Both the position numbers and the translations under genes were made by a program. Below the pieces are notes generated by a model. The model ran no database searches. It was not told the origin of the DNA and was given only the letters and a program-made list of their open reading frames with translations. From contig NZ_FQXC01000003.1 in NCBI RefSeq assembly GCF_900129875.1, positions 620,001-684,000 on the forward strand: a stretch of DNA of 64,000 nucleotides, in the 5' to 3' direction. Origin of the DNA: Marivita hallyeonensis. Lineage in GTDB: Bacteria; Pseudomonadota; Alphaproteobacteria; Rhodobacterales; Rhodobacteraceae. Position 1 is the stretch's first letter, and each line of letters starts with the position of its first letter. Shown here one piece after another: positions 52,872 through 62,315 of the stretch.

Positions 52872-53594
52872 ATGCTGACCCTCATCACCTTTCCCGAAGG
52901 CCTCGACGAACCCTGCCTCAGCCCGTTTTGCCTCAAGTCGATGATCCAGCTTGAGATGTCGGGTCAGGATTGGACCCCGGAATACACCGGCAATCCCGCC
53001 GCCGGACCACTCAACCGCTTGCCCGCGTTGCGGACGCCCGAGGGTGTCATCCCTGAATCCGCCTTCATTCAGGCCTATCTCGAGGGCAAAGGTGCAGATT
53101 TCTACCCTGGCATGTCGGCCCGCAGGCGGGCGCAGGGACAGGCCCTGATCCGCATGATCGAAGAGCACTTGCGGCTTGGTCTGGCCCATGACCGCTGGCT
53201 CGTCGACGCCAACTGGACCCACCTGGGGCCAGTGATCTTTGCCGAGGTTCCCGCGCTGATGCGCCCCGCTGTTGCAACGCTGGCACGACGGCAGGTGCGC
53301 GCCGGGCTGCTCAGTCAGGGATGCGCACGCATGACGGAAGACCAGCGGATGGAGTGCTTTCTGCCAGATCTCGACTGCCTGACCGATCATCTGTGGGAAA
53401 CACGCTACCTGCTGGGCGATCACCCCACCGCACCCGACACAATCGCGGTTCCGGTGCTCAGCATGATTGCCGGTCTCCCAGAGGAAACCGCCTTACGTCG
53501 GGCCGTGCGCGAAAATCCGACGCTGATGGCCTATATCGAACGTGGACGCGCCGCGCTGTATCCCGAGCCTAGCTGCTACGCCGTCGCCGCGTGA
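52872..53594 (+). CDS. Glutathione S-transferase-like protein
   Basis: The 240-residue protein has a thioredoxin-like N-terminal half (LTLITFPEGLDEPCLSPFCLKSMIQLEMSG, with LPALRTPEGVIPESAFIQAYLE matching the cis-Pro and ES glutathione-contact region). An all-helical C-terminal half includes HLWETRYLLGDHPTAPDTIAVPVLSMI, where the D of the GST N-capping box is visible. The arrangement resembles metaxin/Fax-type GST relatives; the substrate is unknown. A GGAG lies just before the ATG. It is divergent from the WYL regulator, its likely controller, and overlaps the 3' end of rnr by 26 bp. Confidence 0.8.
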   Translation: MLTLITFPEGLDEPCLSPFCLKSMIQLEMSGQDWTPEYTGNPAAGPLNRLPALRTPEGVIPESAFIQAYLEGKGADFYPGMSARRRAQGQALIRMIEEHLRLGLAHDRWLVDANWTHLGPVIFAEVPALMRPAVATLARRQVRAGLLSQGCARMTEDQRMECFLPDLDCLTDHLWETRYLLGDHPTAPDTIAVPVLSMIAGLPEETALRRAVRENPTLMAYIERGRAALYPEPSCYAVAA

Positions 53595-55857
53595 CCTTGC
53601 GCTTGGTCTTGGCGTCTTTCTTCTTCGCCTTGGCCGCTTTGCGTTTCGGACCACCTTTTCCCGTGGGGCGCGAGTTGCGCCCCATGCGGCCCTTACCGGA
53701 ACCGCCGGGCAGTTTCGCATCCTCAAGCGTCAAAAGCTCCAACCCAATGCCGCCTGTGACCGGCGCCGCATCAATCAGCTTCACCGTCACCCGCTGACCC
53801 AGCGTGATGAGCGTGCCCGTATCGGCCCCCATCAGCGTCGCCGCGTCTTTGTCGAAATGGAAGTATTCGTTGCCCAGCGACCGGATCGGGATCAGCCCGT
53901 CCGCGCCGGTCTCATCCAGCTTCACAAACACCCCAAACCGCGCAATCCCGCTGATCCGCCCGGTGAACTCCGCCCCGATTCGGTCCGACAGATAGGCGGC
54001 CAGATAGCGGTCGGTCGTGTCCCGTTCCGCCATCATCGACCGGCGCTCGGTGTCGCTGATATGCTGGGCAGTGTTCTCAAGCCGCTCGATATCTTCGGGC
54101 GACAGCCCGTCATCGCCCCAACAGTAGGCCTTGATCAGCGCGCGGTGCACAATCAGGTCGGAGTACCGCCGGATCGGTGATGTGAAATGCGCGTAACTGC
54201 GCAATGCCAGTCCGAAATGCCCGAAATTCTCGGGATTGTAATAGGCCTGCGTCATCGACCGCAGCGTCGCGAGGTTGATGAGTTCCGCATCATCAGACCC
54301 GGCCGCGTCGTCGAGCAGCCGGTTCAGATGTGAGGTCTTCAGAACCTGCCCCTTCGCCAGCGTGAACCCCGCCGCATCCGCCGTCTCGCGCAAATTGTCG
54401 AGCTTTTCGGGCGGCGGTTCCTCATGCACCCGGAAAAGAAGCGGCATGCGCTTGGATATCAGCGTCTCGGCCGCAGCCACATTGGCCAGCACCATGAACT
54501 CCTCGATGAGTTTATGTGCATCCAGCCGGTCCGCGAAATTCACCGACGTGACATGACCATCTTCGCCCAGAACGATTTTACGCTCCGGCAGGTCAAGGTT
54601 CAGCGGCTGCCGCGCGGCGCGTGCTTTGGTGAGCGCTTCGTAAGCCGCATAGAGAGGTCGGATCACGTCGTCCATCAAGGGCGCGATCTTGTCATTCGGC
54701 GCGCCATCCATGCCATCCTGCACTTCGCGGTAATTGAGCGATGCTGGCGACCGCATGAGCCCCCGGACGAACCGGTGGCTCAGCTTTTGACCTTTCGCGT
54801 CGATCTGCATCCGCACCGCGATACAGGCACGCGGCACACCTTCGTGCAGCGAACACAGGTCACCCGACAACCGGTCCGGCAGCATCGGCACCACGCGGTC
54901 GGGGAAGTAGCTCGAATTCCCCCGCTTGCGCGCCTCGGTATCCAGTGCAGATCCCGGCGTCACGTAATGCGCCACATCCGCAATCGCGACCCAGATGACA
55001 TGGCCACCTTCGTTCTTCGGATCATCGTCGGCATGGGCGTAACAGGCGTCGTCATGGTCGCGCGCGTCGGCCGGGTCGATGGTGATCAGCGGCATTTCCC
55101 GCAGATCTTCCCGACCCTTCAGTCCCGCCGGTTTCATGGCGTCCGCTTCCGCAATCACCGCATCGGGAAAGCTGTCGGGGATGCCGTGCTGATGGATCGC
55201 AATCAGCGACACCGCCCGTGGTGCCGACGGATCGCCCAGCCGTTCGGTGATCCGCGCGCGGGGCAGGCCCAGACGGCCCGCCGGTCCGATCTGCTCAGCT
55301 TCGACAAGTTCCCCGTCTTTCGCACCGCCAATGGCGTCGGCCGTGACCTGCCATTCCTTGTCCGATCCCTTGTCGATGGACTTGATGCGCCCGCCGTCCG
55401 AGCTTTTCTTGAAGATGCCGACCACCTTGCGCGGGTTGAATCCGATCCGCCGGATCAGGCGGGCCTCGTAATTGTGGTCCTCAGCATGCACCACCTGCAA
55501 CCGCGCAAGGATACGGTCGCCTTCCCCCAGCGCCGGATCGCTGGCGCGCGGGATGATCAGGACGATGGGCTCCACGCCCTCGCCATGCCATTCCAGCGGG
55601 CGCGCGAAAAGATCGCCGTCAATCGTTGGTGCCTTGACCTGCAACACACTCACCGGCGGGAGGCGATCCGGGTCGCGATAGGTTTTATTGCGCTTCTCAA
55701 GATGCCCTTCGTGCTCCAGCTCTTTCAAAAGCCGTTTCAGATCGATCCGGGCAGCGCCCTTGATGCCAAAGGCCTTGGCGATGTCGCGTTTTGCGGTGAG
55801 GGTCGGGTTGGCGGAAATCCAGTCGAGGATATCGGCCTTGGTCGGCAGTTTGCTCAT
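53569..55857 (-). CDS. rnr: Ribonuclease R
   Basis: This 762-residue 3'-5' exoribonuclease has an N-terminal winged-helix region (about 1-65) and cold-shock domains. The RNB catalytic domain starts ITIDPADARDHDDACYA (the Mg2+-binding Asp cluster). SYFPDRVVPMLPDRLSGDLCSL and HFTSPIRRYSDLIVHRAL are diagnostic RNB segments. An S1 domain near 635-715 (GRISGIARFGVFVKLDETGADGLI) and a Lys/Arg-rich tail complete the RNase R layout. It degrades structured RNA, including in trans-translation and rRNA quality control. ATG 55857 is the only good start. Confidence 0.97.
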   Translation of the reverse strand: MSKLPTKADILDWISANPTLTAKRDIAKAFGIKGAARIDLKRLLKELEHEGHLEKRNKTYRDPDRLPPVSVLQVKAPTIDGDLFARPLEWHGEGVEPIVLIIPRASDPALGEGDRILARLQVVHAEDHNYEARLIRRIGFNPRKVVGIFKKSSDGGRIKSIDKGSDKEWQVTADAIGGAKDGELVEAEQIGPAGRLGLPRARITERLGDPSAPRAVSLIAIHQHGIPDSFPDAVIAEADAMKPAGLKGREDLREMPLITIDPADARDHDDACYAHADDDPKNEGGHVIWVAIADVAHYVTPGSALDTEARKRGNSSYFPDRVVPMLPDRLSGDLCSLHEGVPRACIAVRMQIDAKGQKLSHRFVRGLMRSPASLNYREVQDGMDGAPNDKIAPLMDDVIRPLYAAYEALTKARAARQPLNLDLPERKIVLGEDGHVTSVNFADRLDAHKLIEEFMVLANVAAAETLISKRMPLLFRVHEEPPPEKLDNLRETADAAGFTLAKGQVLKTSHLNRLLDDAAGSDDAELINLATLRSMTQAYYNPENFGHFGLALRSYAHFTSPIRRYSDLIVHRALIKAYCWGDDGLSPEDIERLENTAQHISDTERRSMMAERDTTDRYLAAYLSDRIGAEFTGRISGIARFGVFVKLDETGADGLIPIRSLGNEYFHFDKDAATLMGADTGTLITLGQRVTVKLIDAAPVTGGIGLELLTLEDAKLPGGSGKGRMGRNSRPTGKGGPKRKAAKAKKKDAKTKRKVTRRRRSS

Positions 55858-55881
55858 GGGTCTGAGGTAGCACGCGCACTC

Positions 55882-56310
55882 TCAGGTGTCGAAGCGCAAT
55901 TCCATCATCTGGTGATCGATCCCGGCATCATCGAAAACCTCGCCATAGGCGGTAAAGCCAAACCTTTCGTAAAAGCCCAGGGCGTCTGTGCGAGCGCCCA
56001 ATACCGCGCGTGTCACACCTTGTGTGTCCTTCAGGATATCCAATGCCTCCCGGATCAAAGCGGCCCCAAGACCAGTGCCGCGCGCCGGTTTCAAGACGCA
56101 AACCCGCCCGATCTTGCCAGTGCCGTCCATGACCACGATCCGCGCCGTACCAGTCGGCACGCCATCCACCCGCGCCAAGAGATGGATCGCGGTCGCGTCA
56201 AACTCATCCTGTTCCAGTTCAAGAGGCACGTTCTGCTCTTCGACAAACACCGTGTGCCGCAGAGCAAGACAGTCTGTCAGGTCGTCAACCTGCGTGATCT
56301 CAACCGTCAT
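55882..56310 (-). CDS. GNAT family N-acetyltransferase
   Basis: The 142-residue protein has the GNAT fold: [16 protein letters not shown] at the N-terminus (ElaA/YjcF-like), [39 protein letters not shown] (motif A, with the acetyl-CoA pyrophosphate loop R-G-T-G-L-G-A), and [35 protein letters not shown] (motif B). The substrate is not predictable. Its start overlaps the dapE stop by 4 bp (ATGA), so it is co-translated with dapE, but no functional link to lysine synthesis is implied. Confidence 0.9.
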   Translation of the reverse strand: MTVEITQVDDLTDCLALRHTVFVEEQNVPLELEQDEFDATAIHLLARVDGVPTGTARIVVMDGTGKIGRVCVLKPARGTGLGAALIREALDILKDTQGVTRAVLGARTDALGFYERFGFTAYGEVFDDAGIDHQMMELRFDT

Positions 56311-57455
56311 TCCGCGAAGTAGTCCTGCAGAATCCGCGTGTAGATGCGCTTCAACTCAATAATCTGCGCCACCTCGACCCGTTCGTCGACCGCGTGCATC
56401 GTCTTGCCCACTAGCCCGAATTCCACCACCGGACAGTGGTCTTTCACAAACCGCGCGTCCGACGTGCCGCCGGTTGTCGACAGCTCTGGCGTGACCCCGG
56501 TCTCCGCTTCGACCGCCTTCGCCACCAGATCCGACAACGGCCCGGGCGGCGTGATGAAGCTCTCACCCGAGATCTTCACCTTCACGTCTGTCTTCGTGCC
56601 AAAGGTCTCATCCACCTTCGCGGCCTCGGCGCGCAGCCAATCGGTCAACTGCGCCCCGGTATGGGTGTCGTTGAACCGGATGTTCACGCAGGCGCGTGTC
56701 TCTGCCGGTACGACATTTGTGGCCGGATTGCCGGTGTCAATGGTCAGAACGGCCAGAGTTGACGGATCGAAATGCGCGGTCCCCTGGTCCAGTTCATGCG
56801 ACGACAGCACATCCATCAGACGCGCCATCGCAGGCATCGGATTGAGCGCGCGGTGAAGATAGGCGGAATGGCCCTGCTTGCCGGTGATCCTGAACCACGC
56901 GGTCAGCGACCCGCGCCGCCCGATCTTCATCATCTCGCCCATGTGGTTTGGGCTGGTCGGCTCTCCGACAATGCAGACCGACATCCGCTCGCCCTCGGTT
57001 TCCATCCAGTCGAGAAGCGCCACCGTCCCGTCCAGCGCATCCGCCTCTTCATCGCCTGTGATGGTCAGGATCACGGCCCCATCGGGCGGAGAGTTGCGAA
57101 CAAAATCCACCGCCGCTGCGGCAAACGCCGCGACCCCCGATTTCATGTCAGTGGACCCGCGGCCGTAAAGCATCCCGTCTCTGATCTCGGCCCCGAAGGG
57201 TGGCATGGTCCAGTCGTCCGGATTGCCGATGGGCACGACATCCGTGTGCCCGTTGAAGCCGAACGTCTTGGCGTGGCCCTTGTCGCCCCAGCGCGCGAAC
57301 AGATTGGATATCCCGCCCCGATCCACGCGGGTGCAGGAAAACCCCGCACCTTCCAGAAGCTCTTGCAGAAGCACAAGCGCGCCACCTTCTTCCGGTGTCA
57401 CGGAAGGACAGCGCACAAGCGCGGTGGTGAGATCAACGGGATCGGTGTCAAACAT
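56307..57455 (-). CDS. dapE: Succinyl-diaminopimelate desuccinylase
   Basis: The 382-residue M20-family di-zinc hydrolase has [19 protein letters not shown], the metal ligand His in [13 protein letters not shown], the general-base Asp/Glu region [15 protein letters not shown], and a dimerisation/lid domain with [18 protein letters not shown]-terminal metal ligand lies in [18 protein letters not shown]. It removes succinate from N-succinyl-L,L-DAP in the lysine/peptidoglycan pathway. dapD, the step that adds succinate, is 4.6 kb away on the same strand. Confidence 0.96.
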   Translation of the reverse strand: MFDTDPVDLTTALVRCPSVTPEEGGALVLLQELLEGAGFSCTRVDRGGISNLFARWGDKGHAKTFGFNGHTDVVPIGNPDDWTMPPFGAEIRDGMLYGRGSTDMKSGVAAFAAAAVDFVRNSPPDGAVILTITGDEEADALDGTVALLDWMETEGERMSVCIVGEPTSPNHMGEMMKIGRRGSLTAWFRITGKQGHSAYLHRALNPMPAMARLMDVLSSHELDQGTAHFDPSTLAVLTIDTGNPATNVVPAETRACVNIRFNDTHTGAQLTDWLRAEAAKVDETFGTKTDVKVKISGESFITPPGPLSDLVAKAVEAETGVTPELSTTGGTSDARFVKDHCPVVEFGLVGKTMHAVDERVEVAQIIELKRIYTRILQDYFAE

Positions 57456-57731
57456 GTCAAAACCTTCGGAATGCGAGTCGCAGCATGGCTATCGTTCTGC
57501 GCGGTCAGAGGCAAATGTGACGAAAAGGACTCAAGGTATGCGTGCCTCGCCCCGACGGACCACGCGTTTAAGATGACGGCCTCCAAAAGCTGTGTTACCA
57601 AATCACTAATAATAAAAATTCGTCTTGAGGCAGGCGAGTACCCCAACATGCGTGCGACACGGTGAAAACACCGGTGGCACCGTTGTTTGACGAGTTGTGG
57701 GCCGTTTGCCTTGGCAAGACACGAGGCAGGC
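57456..57731. promoter_or_regulatory. Divergent region between dapE and the Hint-domain genes
   Basis: These 276 bp separate dapE and the first Hint-domain gene. An AT-rich stretch (TAATAATAAAAATTCG near 57608-57623) is followed by a small palindrome TTGCC-TT-GGCAA at 57706-57717 close to the Hint-gene ATG. Promoters must lie here, but no confident -35/-10 pair was found. Confidence 0.4.
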
Positions 57732-59303
57732 ATGGCAACCGGAGCAGAGTTGACATACACCACCAATGCAAGCGCCACGGCTATGGCCGAGGCGATCTTT
57801 GGTGATGGCGTCACAGTGGTGAACGCCAGCTATACCGGCGACAACCGGTCCTCCGCGATCTACGAGAACGGCGATGCGCTCGCCCCCGGTGTGACACCCG
57901 GCGACACCGGTGTGATCCTGTCCACAGGCCGCGCAACGCGCTTCACGCAATCCGGAGGCGATCCGAACCGCAGCGCGTCGACGACCTCTGGATCGAACGG
58001 CCCGAACAACAACGCAGACTTCAACGCAGCCGCTGGCGCCAGCACATTCGATGCGTCGTTCCTCGACGTTGACTTCATCCCAGACGCCGACACCATGACG
58101 ATGCGGTTCGTCTTCTCTTCCGAGGAATATCCGGAATTCACCAACTCCGTGTACCAGGATTTCGTCGGCGTCTGGGTCAACGGCCAGCAGGTCAATATCT
58201 TGCCCGGCAACGGGGACATCGACCCGGCGAACCTCAACGATACACAGAATTCCAACCTGTTCATCGACAATATGGGCGATGACTACAACACCGAGATGGA
58301 CGGCTTCACCGTCACTCTCACGCTGACGATGAACGTCATTCCGGACCAGGTGAATTCGATCCGCATCGGCATCGCGGATGTGGTCGACTCCAGTTACGAC
58401 TCCAATCTCCTGATCGCCGGGGACTCGATCCAGACCACGCTGGTCGCTCAGGCCGACACGGTCTCTCTGTTCACGAACACCACCAAAACCCTCGACGTCC
58501 TGGCCAACGACATCAACAACACCGCCGGGTCGCTGGTCATCACCCATATCAACGGCATTGCCGTTACCGCCGGGGACAGCGTCACCCTGAACACCGGGCA
58601 GACCGTCACGCTCAACGCCGACGGCACCTTGTCTGTGACGTCCGACGGCGACTTCGAAACCGTCAATTTCACTTACGAAGTCGAAAGCTCCAGCGGAGGC
58701 GTGGATGTCGGCTTTGTCACCATCGCCACCGTGCCCTGCTTCGTCGCGGGCACGCGCATCCAATGTGAACACGGCCATGTCCGGGTTGAAGACCTGCGTC
58801 CCGGCGACATGGTCTGGACGATGGACCGTGGCCTGCAACCGCTGAGATGGATCGGGCAACGCACCGTCGCCGCGCTCGGGTCCTTTGCGCCAGTACAGGT
58901 CAAGGCCGGCACCTTCGGTGATCACACCAGCCTGCAATTGTCACCCCAACATCGCATTCTTCTGCGGGACCCGGTCGCCGATCTCGTGTTCGGCACACCA
59001 GAAGTTCTGGTGGCCGCCAAACATCTCGTAAACGGGACGTCCGTCCTGTTGAAAGAAGGCGGCAGCGTCACCTACGTGCACCTGCTGTTCGACCAGCACG
59101 AGATCGTCATGGCCAACGGCCTGGCGACCGAAAGTTTCCTGCCCGGCCCGCAAACCGTTGACGTGTTCGAAGACGACACCGCCGCAGAGATCGCCCAACT
59201 CTTCCCGGACCTCGATCTTGAAACCGGCGAGGGCTATGGCGACGCGGCGCGCCAGATCCTCAAGAAACATGAAGTCAAACTCCTGCTCGGAGCAGCGGCA
59301 TGA
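57732..59303 (+). CDS. Choice-of-anchor L and Hint-domain secreted protein
   Basis: The 523-residue protein has no classical signal peptide. Its N-terminal half (about 15-215) resembles the choice-of-anchor L domain: GVILSTGRATRF, FVFSSEEYPEFTNSVYQDFVGVWVNG. A short Cadherin/VCBS-like beta region occupies about 240-340. A Hint domain starts at PCFVAGTRIQCEHGHVRVEDLRPGDMVWTMDRG (Cys at its first position) and continues through QLSPQHRILLRD and LFDQHEIVMANGL. Such Rhodobacteraceae proteins are thought to be secreted by type I systems and possibly self-processed at the Hint Cys; that is inference. The next gene overlaps by 4 bp. Confidence 0.88.
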   Translation: MATGAELTYTTNASATAMAEAIFGDGVTVVNASYTGDNRSSAIYENGDALAPGVTPGDTGVILSTGRATRFTQSGGDPNRSASTTSGSNGPNNNADFNAAAGASTFDASFLDVDFIPDADTMTMRFVFSSEEYPEFTNSVYQDFVGVWVNGQQVNILPGNGDIDPANLNDTQNSNLFIDNMGDDYNTEMDGFTVTLTLTMNVIPDQVNSIRIGIADVVDSSYDSNLLIAGDSIQTTLVAQADTVSLFTNTTKTLDVLANDINNTAGSLVITHINGIAVTAGDSVTLNTGQTVTLNADGTLSVTSDGDFETVNFTYEVESSSGGVDVGFVTIATVPCFVAGTRIQCEHGHVRVEDLRPGDMVWTMDRGLQPLRWIGQRTVAALGSFAPVQVKAGTFGDHTSLQLSPQHRILLRDPVADLVFGTPEVLVAAKHLVNGTSVLLKEGGSVTYVHLLFDQHEIVMANGLATESFLPGPQTVDVFEDDTAAEIAQLFPDLDLETGEGYGDAARQILKKHEVKLLLGAAA

Positions 59304-60379
59304 GTTGGTTCGCGCTGCTCGATGGCCGCGCCCACGACTCCTGGCTGCGCGAGGATGTTGAGGATATCCTGTCCAGCCGTCCCCGCGCCTGTGTGCCGAA
59401 AGGCTCCATCCTGCTCGAGACGCATCTATCCCCCGATGCCCGTCCGCAGACCCTGCTGTCCTTCAGGCGCGGCGGCACAAGCACGGCCACCCTGTCGCTC
59501 ATGTCGACCCCGCATGGCAGCGTCGTTCTCGTCATGGCTCGTGACAATGACGTCGTGCACGAAGTGGTGGAGCGCGGACGTGAAGCCAGAACCGATACGC
59601 TTCAAGTCACGATCAGCTGGGACCTCGCGCGCGGCATGGGCCGCTTCGTCGTCGCGCGTCCCGAATCCGAGCACATCATCATCCGGCACTTCGCGATGAC
59701 CAACGCGCCGCTGCTGACCGACCTCTGTGCCATCGCGCGTCCACAGGGCCTGACAGAGGTCGACCCGGATGTCGTGTTCGTTGCCCTGTCGACGGAGATC
59801 GAGCCCGTCGGACCGATGCCAACCCTGTCGCCCTCGGTGCCCGTGGAAACCGCGCAGGGGCTGAAGATGGCCACCCAACTACGGCAGGGCGACGTGGTCC
59901 GGGCCGCCAGCGGCGCGCTCGTGCCGGTTCTGAACGTTGTGCGTCGGACGGTGCCAAGCCTCGGCTCTTTCCGCCCGGTCCGGGTGCGTGCGCCCTATTT
60001 CGGTCTGACCCAGGACGTGGTCGTGTCCCTGCACCAACGTCTGTTGGTCAGCGGTCCCGAAGTCGAATACCTGTTCGGGCGCGAAAACGTGCTAATCCCC
60101 GCCTCGACGCTGGTGAACGGGTACGCGGGCCATGTTGAACCGGCCCCGCGCTTTGTCACCTATCATCAGCTGCTGCTCCCGCATCATGACGCGGTGCGTA
60201 TCCCGGATGCCGCGCTGGAGACGCTGTATCTTGGTCGCATGCGCCGTGACAAAATCCGGCTCGGCGCGTCGCTTCTCGCCGACATCCCGCGAAACCTGCT
60301 GCCGGAACACCACCGCGCCGGATATCAGGTCCTGCGCGCGTTCGAGGCCATTTCCCTCGCCGAAGCGCGTGCCGCCTAG
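59300..60379 (+). CDS. Hint-domain protein with degenerate splice-site region
   Basis: The 359-residue protein is coupled to the preceding Hint gene by an ATGA overlap. The N-terminal ~175 residues form a beta-rich domain (LSLMSTPHGSVVLVMARD, ISWDLARGMGRFVVARPE). A Hint_2-like domain follows: VPVETAQGLKMATQLRQGDVVRAASGALVPV, SLGSFRPVRVRAPYFG, VVSLHQRLLVSG, TYHQLLLPHHDAVRIP. The Cys expected at the start of the Hint domain (PCFVAGT in the neighbour) is replaced, so self-cleavage is doubtful. It may be an accessory of the first protein. Confidence 0.82.
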   Translation: MSWFALLDGRAHDSWLREDVEDILSSRPRACVPKGSILLETHLSPDARPQTLLSFRRGGTSTATLSLMSTPHGSVVLVMARDNDVVHEVVERGREARTDTLQVTISWDLARGMGRFVVARPESEHIIIRHFAMTNAPLLTDLCAIARPQGLTEVDPDVVFVALSTEIEPVGPMPTLSPSVPVETAQGLKMATQLRQGDVVRAASGALVPVLNVVRRTVPSLGSFRPVRVRAPYFGLTQDVVVSLHQRLLVSGPEVEYLFGRENVLIPASTLVNGYAGHVEPAPRFVTYHQLLLPHHDAVRIPDAALETLYLGRMRRDKIRLGASLLADIPRNLLPEHHRAGYQVLRAFEAISLAEARAA

Positions 60380-60723
60380 GCGCCGTCCTTGTCGAAATAT
60401 GGCGTCACCTGCGCCACGATCACCGCATTCTCATCCAACGCTTTCTGCATGAGCTCGATCTCATCCTCCTCGATCTCATGCCCCTGCGCCCGCCGATCCT
60501 CAAGCGTGCCGTACCCGGTCACATCCAGCGGTGCCATATCCGCCTGTTTCAGGATCGCCACCGTCTCCCGCACCGCTTCGGCCTCGTCGACGCCCGAGGC
60601 GTAACACATCAGAGCCGCGCCGGTGGCCTTGTCCGGTAGACCATCCCCCGACTTCCGTCCGACCTCCACGACAAGCGTGAACACGGAATGCGGTTTCTTC
60701 GGCTTTTTCGGTTTCTCGGTCAT
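60376..60723 (-). CDS. Small conserved hypothetical protein
   Basis: This 115-residue soluble protein has a Lys/Pro-rich start (EKPKKPKKPHSVF) and a compact alpha/beta body: FTLVVEVGRKSGDGLPDKATGAALMCYASG, EAVRETVAILKQA, MAPLDVTGYGTLEDRR, and an acidic helix EIEEDEIELMQKALDENAV. It is not recognised functionally. The regular pattern of strands and helices and its position against two real genes support it being a gene. ATG 60723 is preferred over an ATG at 60759. It is divergent from the rhodanese gene and overlaps the second Hint gene stop by 4 bp. Confidence 0.75.
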   Translation of the reverse strand: MTEKPKKPKKPHSVFTLVVEVGRKSGDGLPDKATGAALMCYASGVDEAEAVRETVAILKQADMAPLDVTGYGTLEDRRAQGHEIEEDEIELMQKALDENAVIVAQVTPYFDKDGA

Positions 60724-60820
60724 GGCAGCACTCAATTTTGGATCATCGGCATCTGCCATGATTGACCCGGCGGGTCGAGAGGTGTTGTCTGACCGCGCCG
60801 AACATGAGGAGCACGCACCC

Positions 60821-61216
60821 ATGAAATCCGTCAAAGACATGGTCGCCGACGCCAACGCGGTTGTCGATCACGCGCCTGCCGCAGACCTGCTCGACCTCGC
60901 CGGTCAAGAAGACGTGACCTTCGTCGATCTCCGCGACCCACGCGAGCTGGAACGCGACGGCATGATCCCGGGCGCTTTTCACTGCCCACGGGGCATGCTC
61001 GAATTCTGGATCGACCCGGAAAGCCCCTATGCCAAACCTCAGTTTCAAAGCGGCAACCGCTTCGTGTTCTACTGCGCGTCCGGCTGGCGGTCCGCGCTTT
61101 CTGCAAAGACAGCACAAGAGATGGGGCTGCAAAATGTCAGCCACATCTCAGACGGGTTCAGCGGTTGGAAAAACGCGGGCGGTCCGATTGCCGAAAAGCC
61201 CGCGAAAAAAGCCTAG
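60821..61216 (+). CDS. Rhodanese-like domain protein
   Basis: The 131-residue single-domain rhodanese has VTFVDLRDPRELERDGMIPGAFHCPRG as the substrate-side motif. The active-site loop FYCASGWRSAL carries Cys85, which would bear the persulfide. SDGFSGWKNAGGPI ends the domain in the family-typical way. There is no signal peptide, so it should act in the cytoplasm in sulfur transfer. The ATG at 60821 follows GAGGAGC; the longer in-frame reading covers the divergent small gene. Confidence 0.9.
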   Translation: MKSVKDMVADANAVVDHAPAADLLDLAGQEDVTFVDLRDPRELERDGMIPGAFHCPRGMLEFWIDPESPYAKPQFQSGNRFVFYCASGWRSALSAKTAQEMGLQNVSHISDGFSGWKNAGGPIAEKPAKKA

Positions 61217-61230
61217 GGTAGGGTTTCAAC

Positions 61231-62058
61231 TCAATCGCGCAGCAATTCGTTGATCCCGGTCTTCGACCGCGTCTTCTCGTCCACCCGCTTGACGATCACC
61301 GCGCAGTAGAGGTTGACGTTGTTCTTCGACGGCATCGACCCGGCTACCACCACCGAATAGGGGGGCACCTCGCCATACATGACGTCGCCGGTTTCGCGGT
61401 CGACGATCTTCGTCGACTGTCCGATGAACACGCCCATGCCCAGAACCGAACCTTCGCGCACGATGCACCCCTCGACCACTTCGGACCGCGCACCGATAAA
61501 GCAGTTGTCCTCGATGATGGTTGGACCCGCCTGCATCGGCTCGAGCACGCCGCCGATACCAACGCCGCCGGAAAGGTGGACGTTCTTGCCGATCTGGGCG
61601 CACGACCCGACGGTTGCCCAGGTGTCGACCATCGTACCTTCATCGACATAAGCGCCTAGGTTCACGAAAGACGGCATCAGCACCACGCCCGGCGCGATAT
61701 AGGCCGATTTGCGCACCACGCAGTTCGGCACGGCACGAAACCCTGCGGCGCGCCACTGGTTGTCGCCCCAGCCCTTGAACTTGCTGTCGACCTTGTCCCA
61801 CCAGCCGCCACCTTGCGGCCCGTTATCGTGCTGCTCCATGTCCTTGATCCGGAAGCCCAGAAGCACAGCTTTCTTGGCCCACTGGTTCACATGCCAGCTG
61901 CCATCGTCTTGCTTCTCGGCCACCCGCAGCTGACCGCTGTCGAGTGCATTCAGCGTGTCTTCGATCGCCTCCCGGGTCTCGCCCCCGGTCGACGGAGTGA
62001 TCGTGTCGCGCGCATCCCAAGCGGCTTCGATGGCGGTTTCAAGCTGAGCGTTCGACAT
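61231..62058 (-). CDS. dapD: 2,3,4,5-tetrahydropyridine-2,6-dicarboxylate N-succinyltransferase
   Basis: The 275-residue left-handed beta-helix enzyme of the succinylase DAP/lysine pathway has an N-terminal helical domain ([14 protein letters not shown], then [17 protein letters not shown]). Hexapeptide repeats run from [46 protein letters not shown] through [39 protein letters not shown]. The C-terminal [19 protein letters not shown] closes the fold. Length and order match DapD exactly. The start is ATG 62058, where family proteins begin; upstream in-frame codons read intergenic DNA. Confidence 0.97.
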   Translation of the reverse strand: MSNAQLETAIEAAWDARDTITPSTGGETREAIEDTLNALDSGQLRVAEKQDDGSWHVNQWAKKAVLLGFRIKDMEQHDNGPQGGGWWDKVDSKFKGWGDNQWRAAGFRAVPNCVVRKSAYIAPGVVLMPSFVNLGAYVDEGTMVDTWATVGSCAQIGKNVHLSGGVGIGGVLEPMQAGPTIIEDNCFIGARSEVVEGCIVREGSVLGMGVFIGQSTKIVDRETGDVMYGEVPPYSVVVAGSMPSKNNVNLYCAVIVKRVDEKTRSKTGINELLRD

Positions 62059-62315
62059 GCGGCAATCCTGTTCCGAGGGTCCAAGTTGACGCGGCGTATA
62101 ATTCGCGCGGGTCCCGGGCGCAATGCAGGACCTCACCGGAGGCGGTCGCAGAGACATCCGTGACAGCGGGCAGGCAAAGGTGCACGGAACCGGTGTATGA
62201 GCCCGGAACAACCGTGTCCGAGAACTGATGCTTCGGCGCATTTGTACCCGTCGGATCAAGATGCAGGGTCATGTCAGCCATGCGTGCATTCTGGCGAAGA
62301 TGGGTCAGCTCCGGC
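62059..62315. other. Intergenic region between the dehydratase and dapD
   Basis: These 257 bp contain no gene I can support. A minus-strand frame from ATG 62281 to 62039 would encode 80 residues and overlap the dapD start by 20 bp, but it has no convincing ribosome-binding site or recognisable domain. The segment more probably carries the dapD promoter and leader. Confidence 0.4.

Noticed and set aside
54424-56322. Long plus-strand frame (632 codons) across rnr and the GNAT gene
   Set aside because: It is antisense to clearly recognised RNase R and GNAT sequences, and its translation is His/Arg-rich without domains.
62039-62281. Minus-strand 80-codon frame between the dehydratase and dapD
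   Set aside because: It overlaps the dapD start, has no convincing ribosome-binding site and no recognisable domain; more likely leader or promoter DNA.
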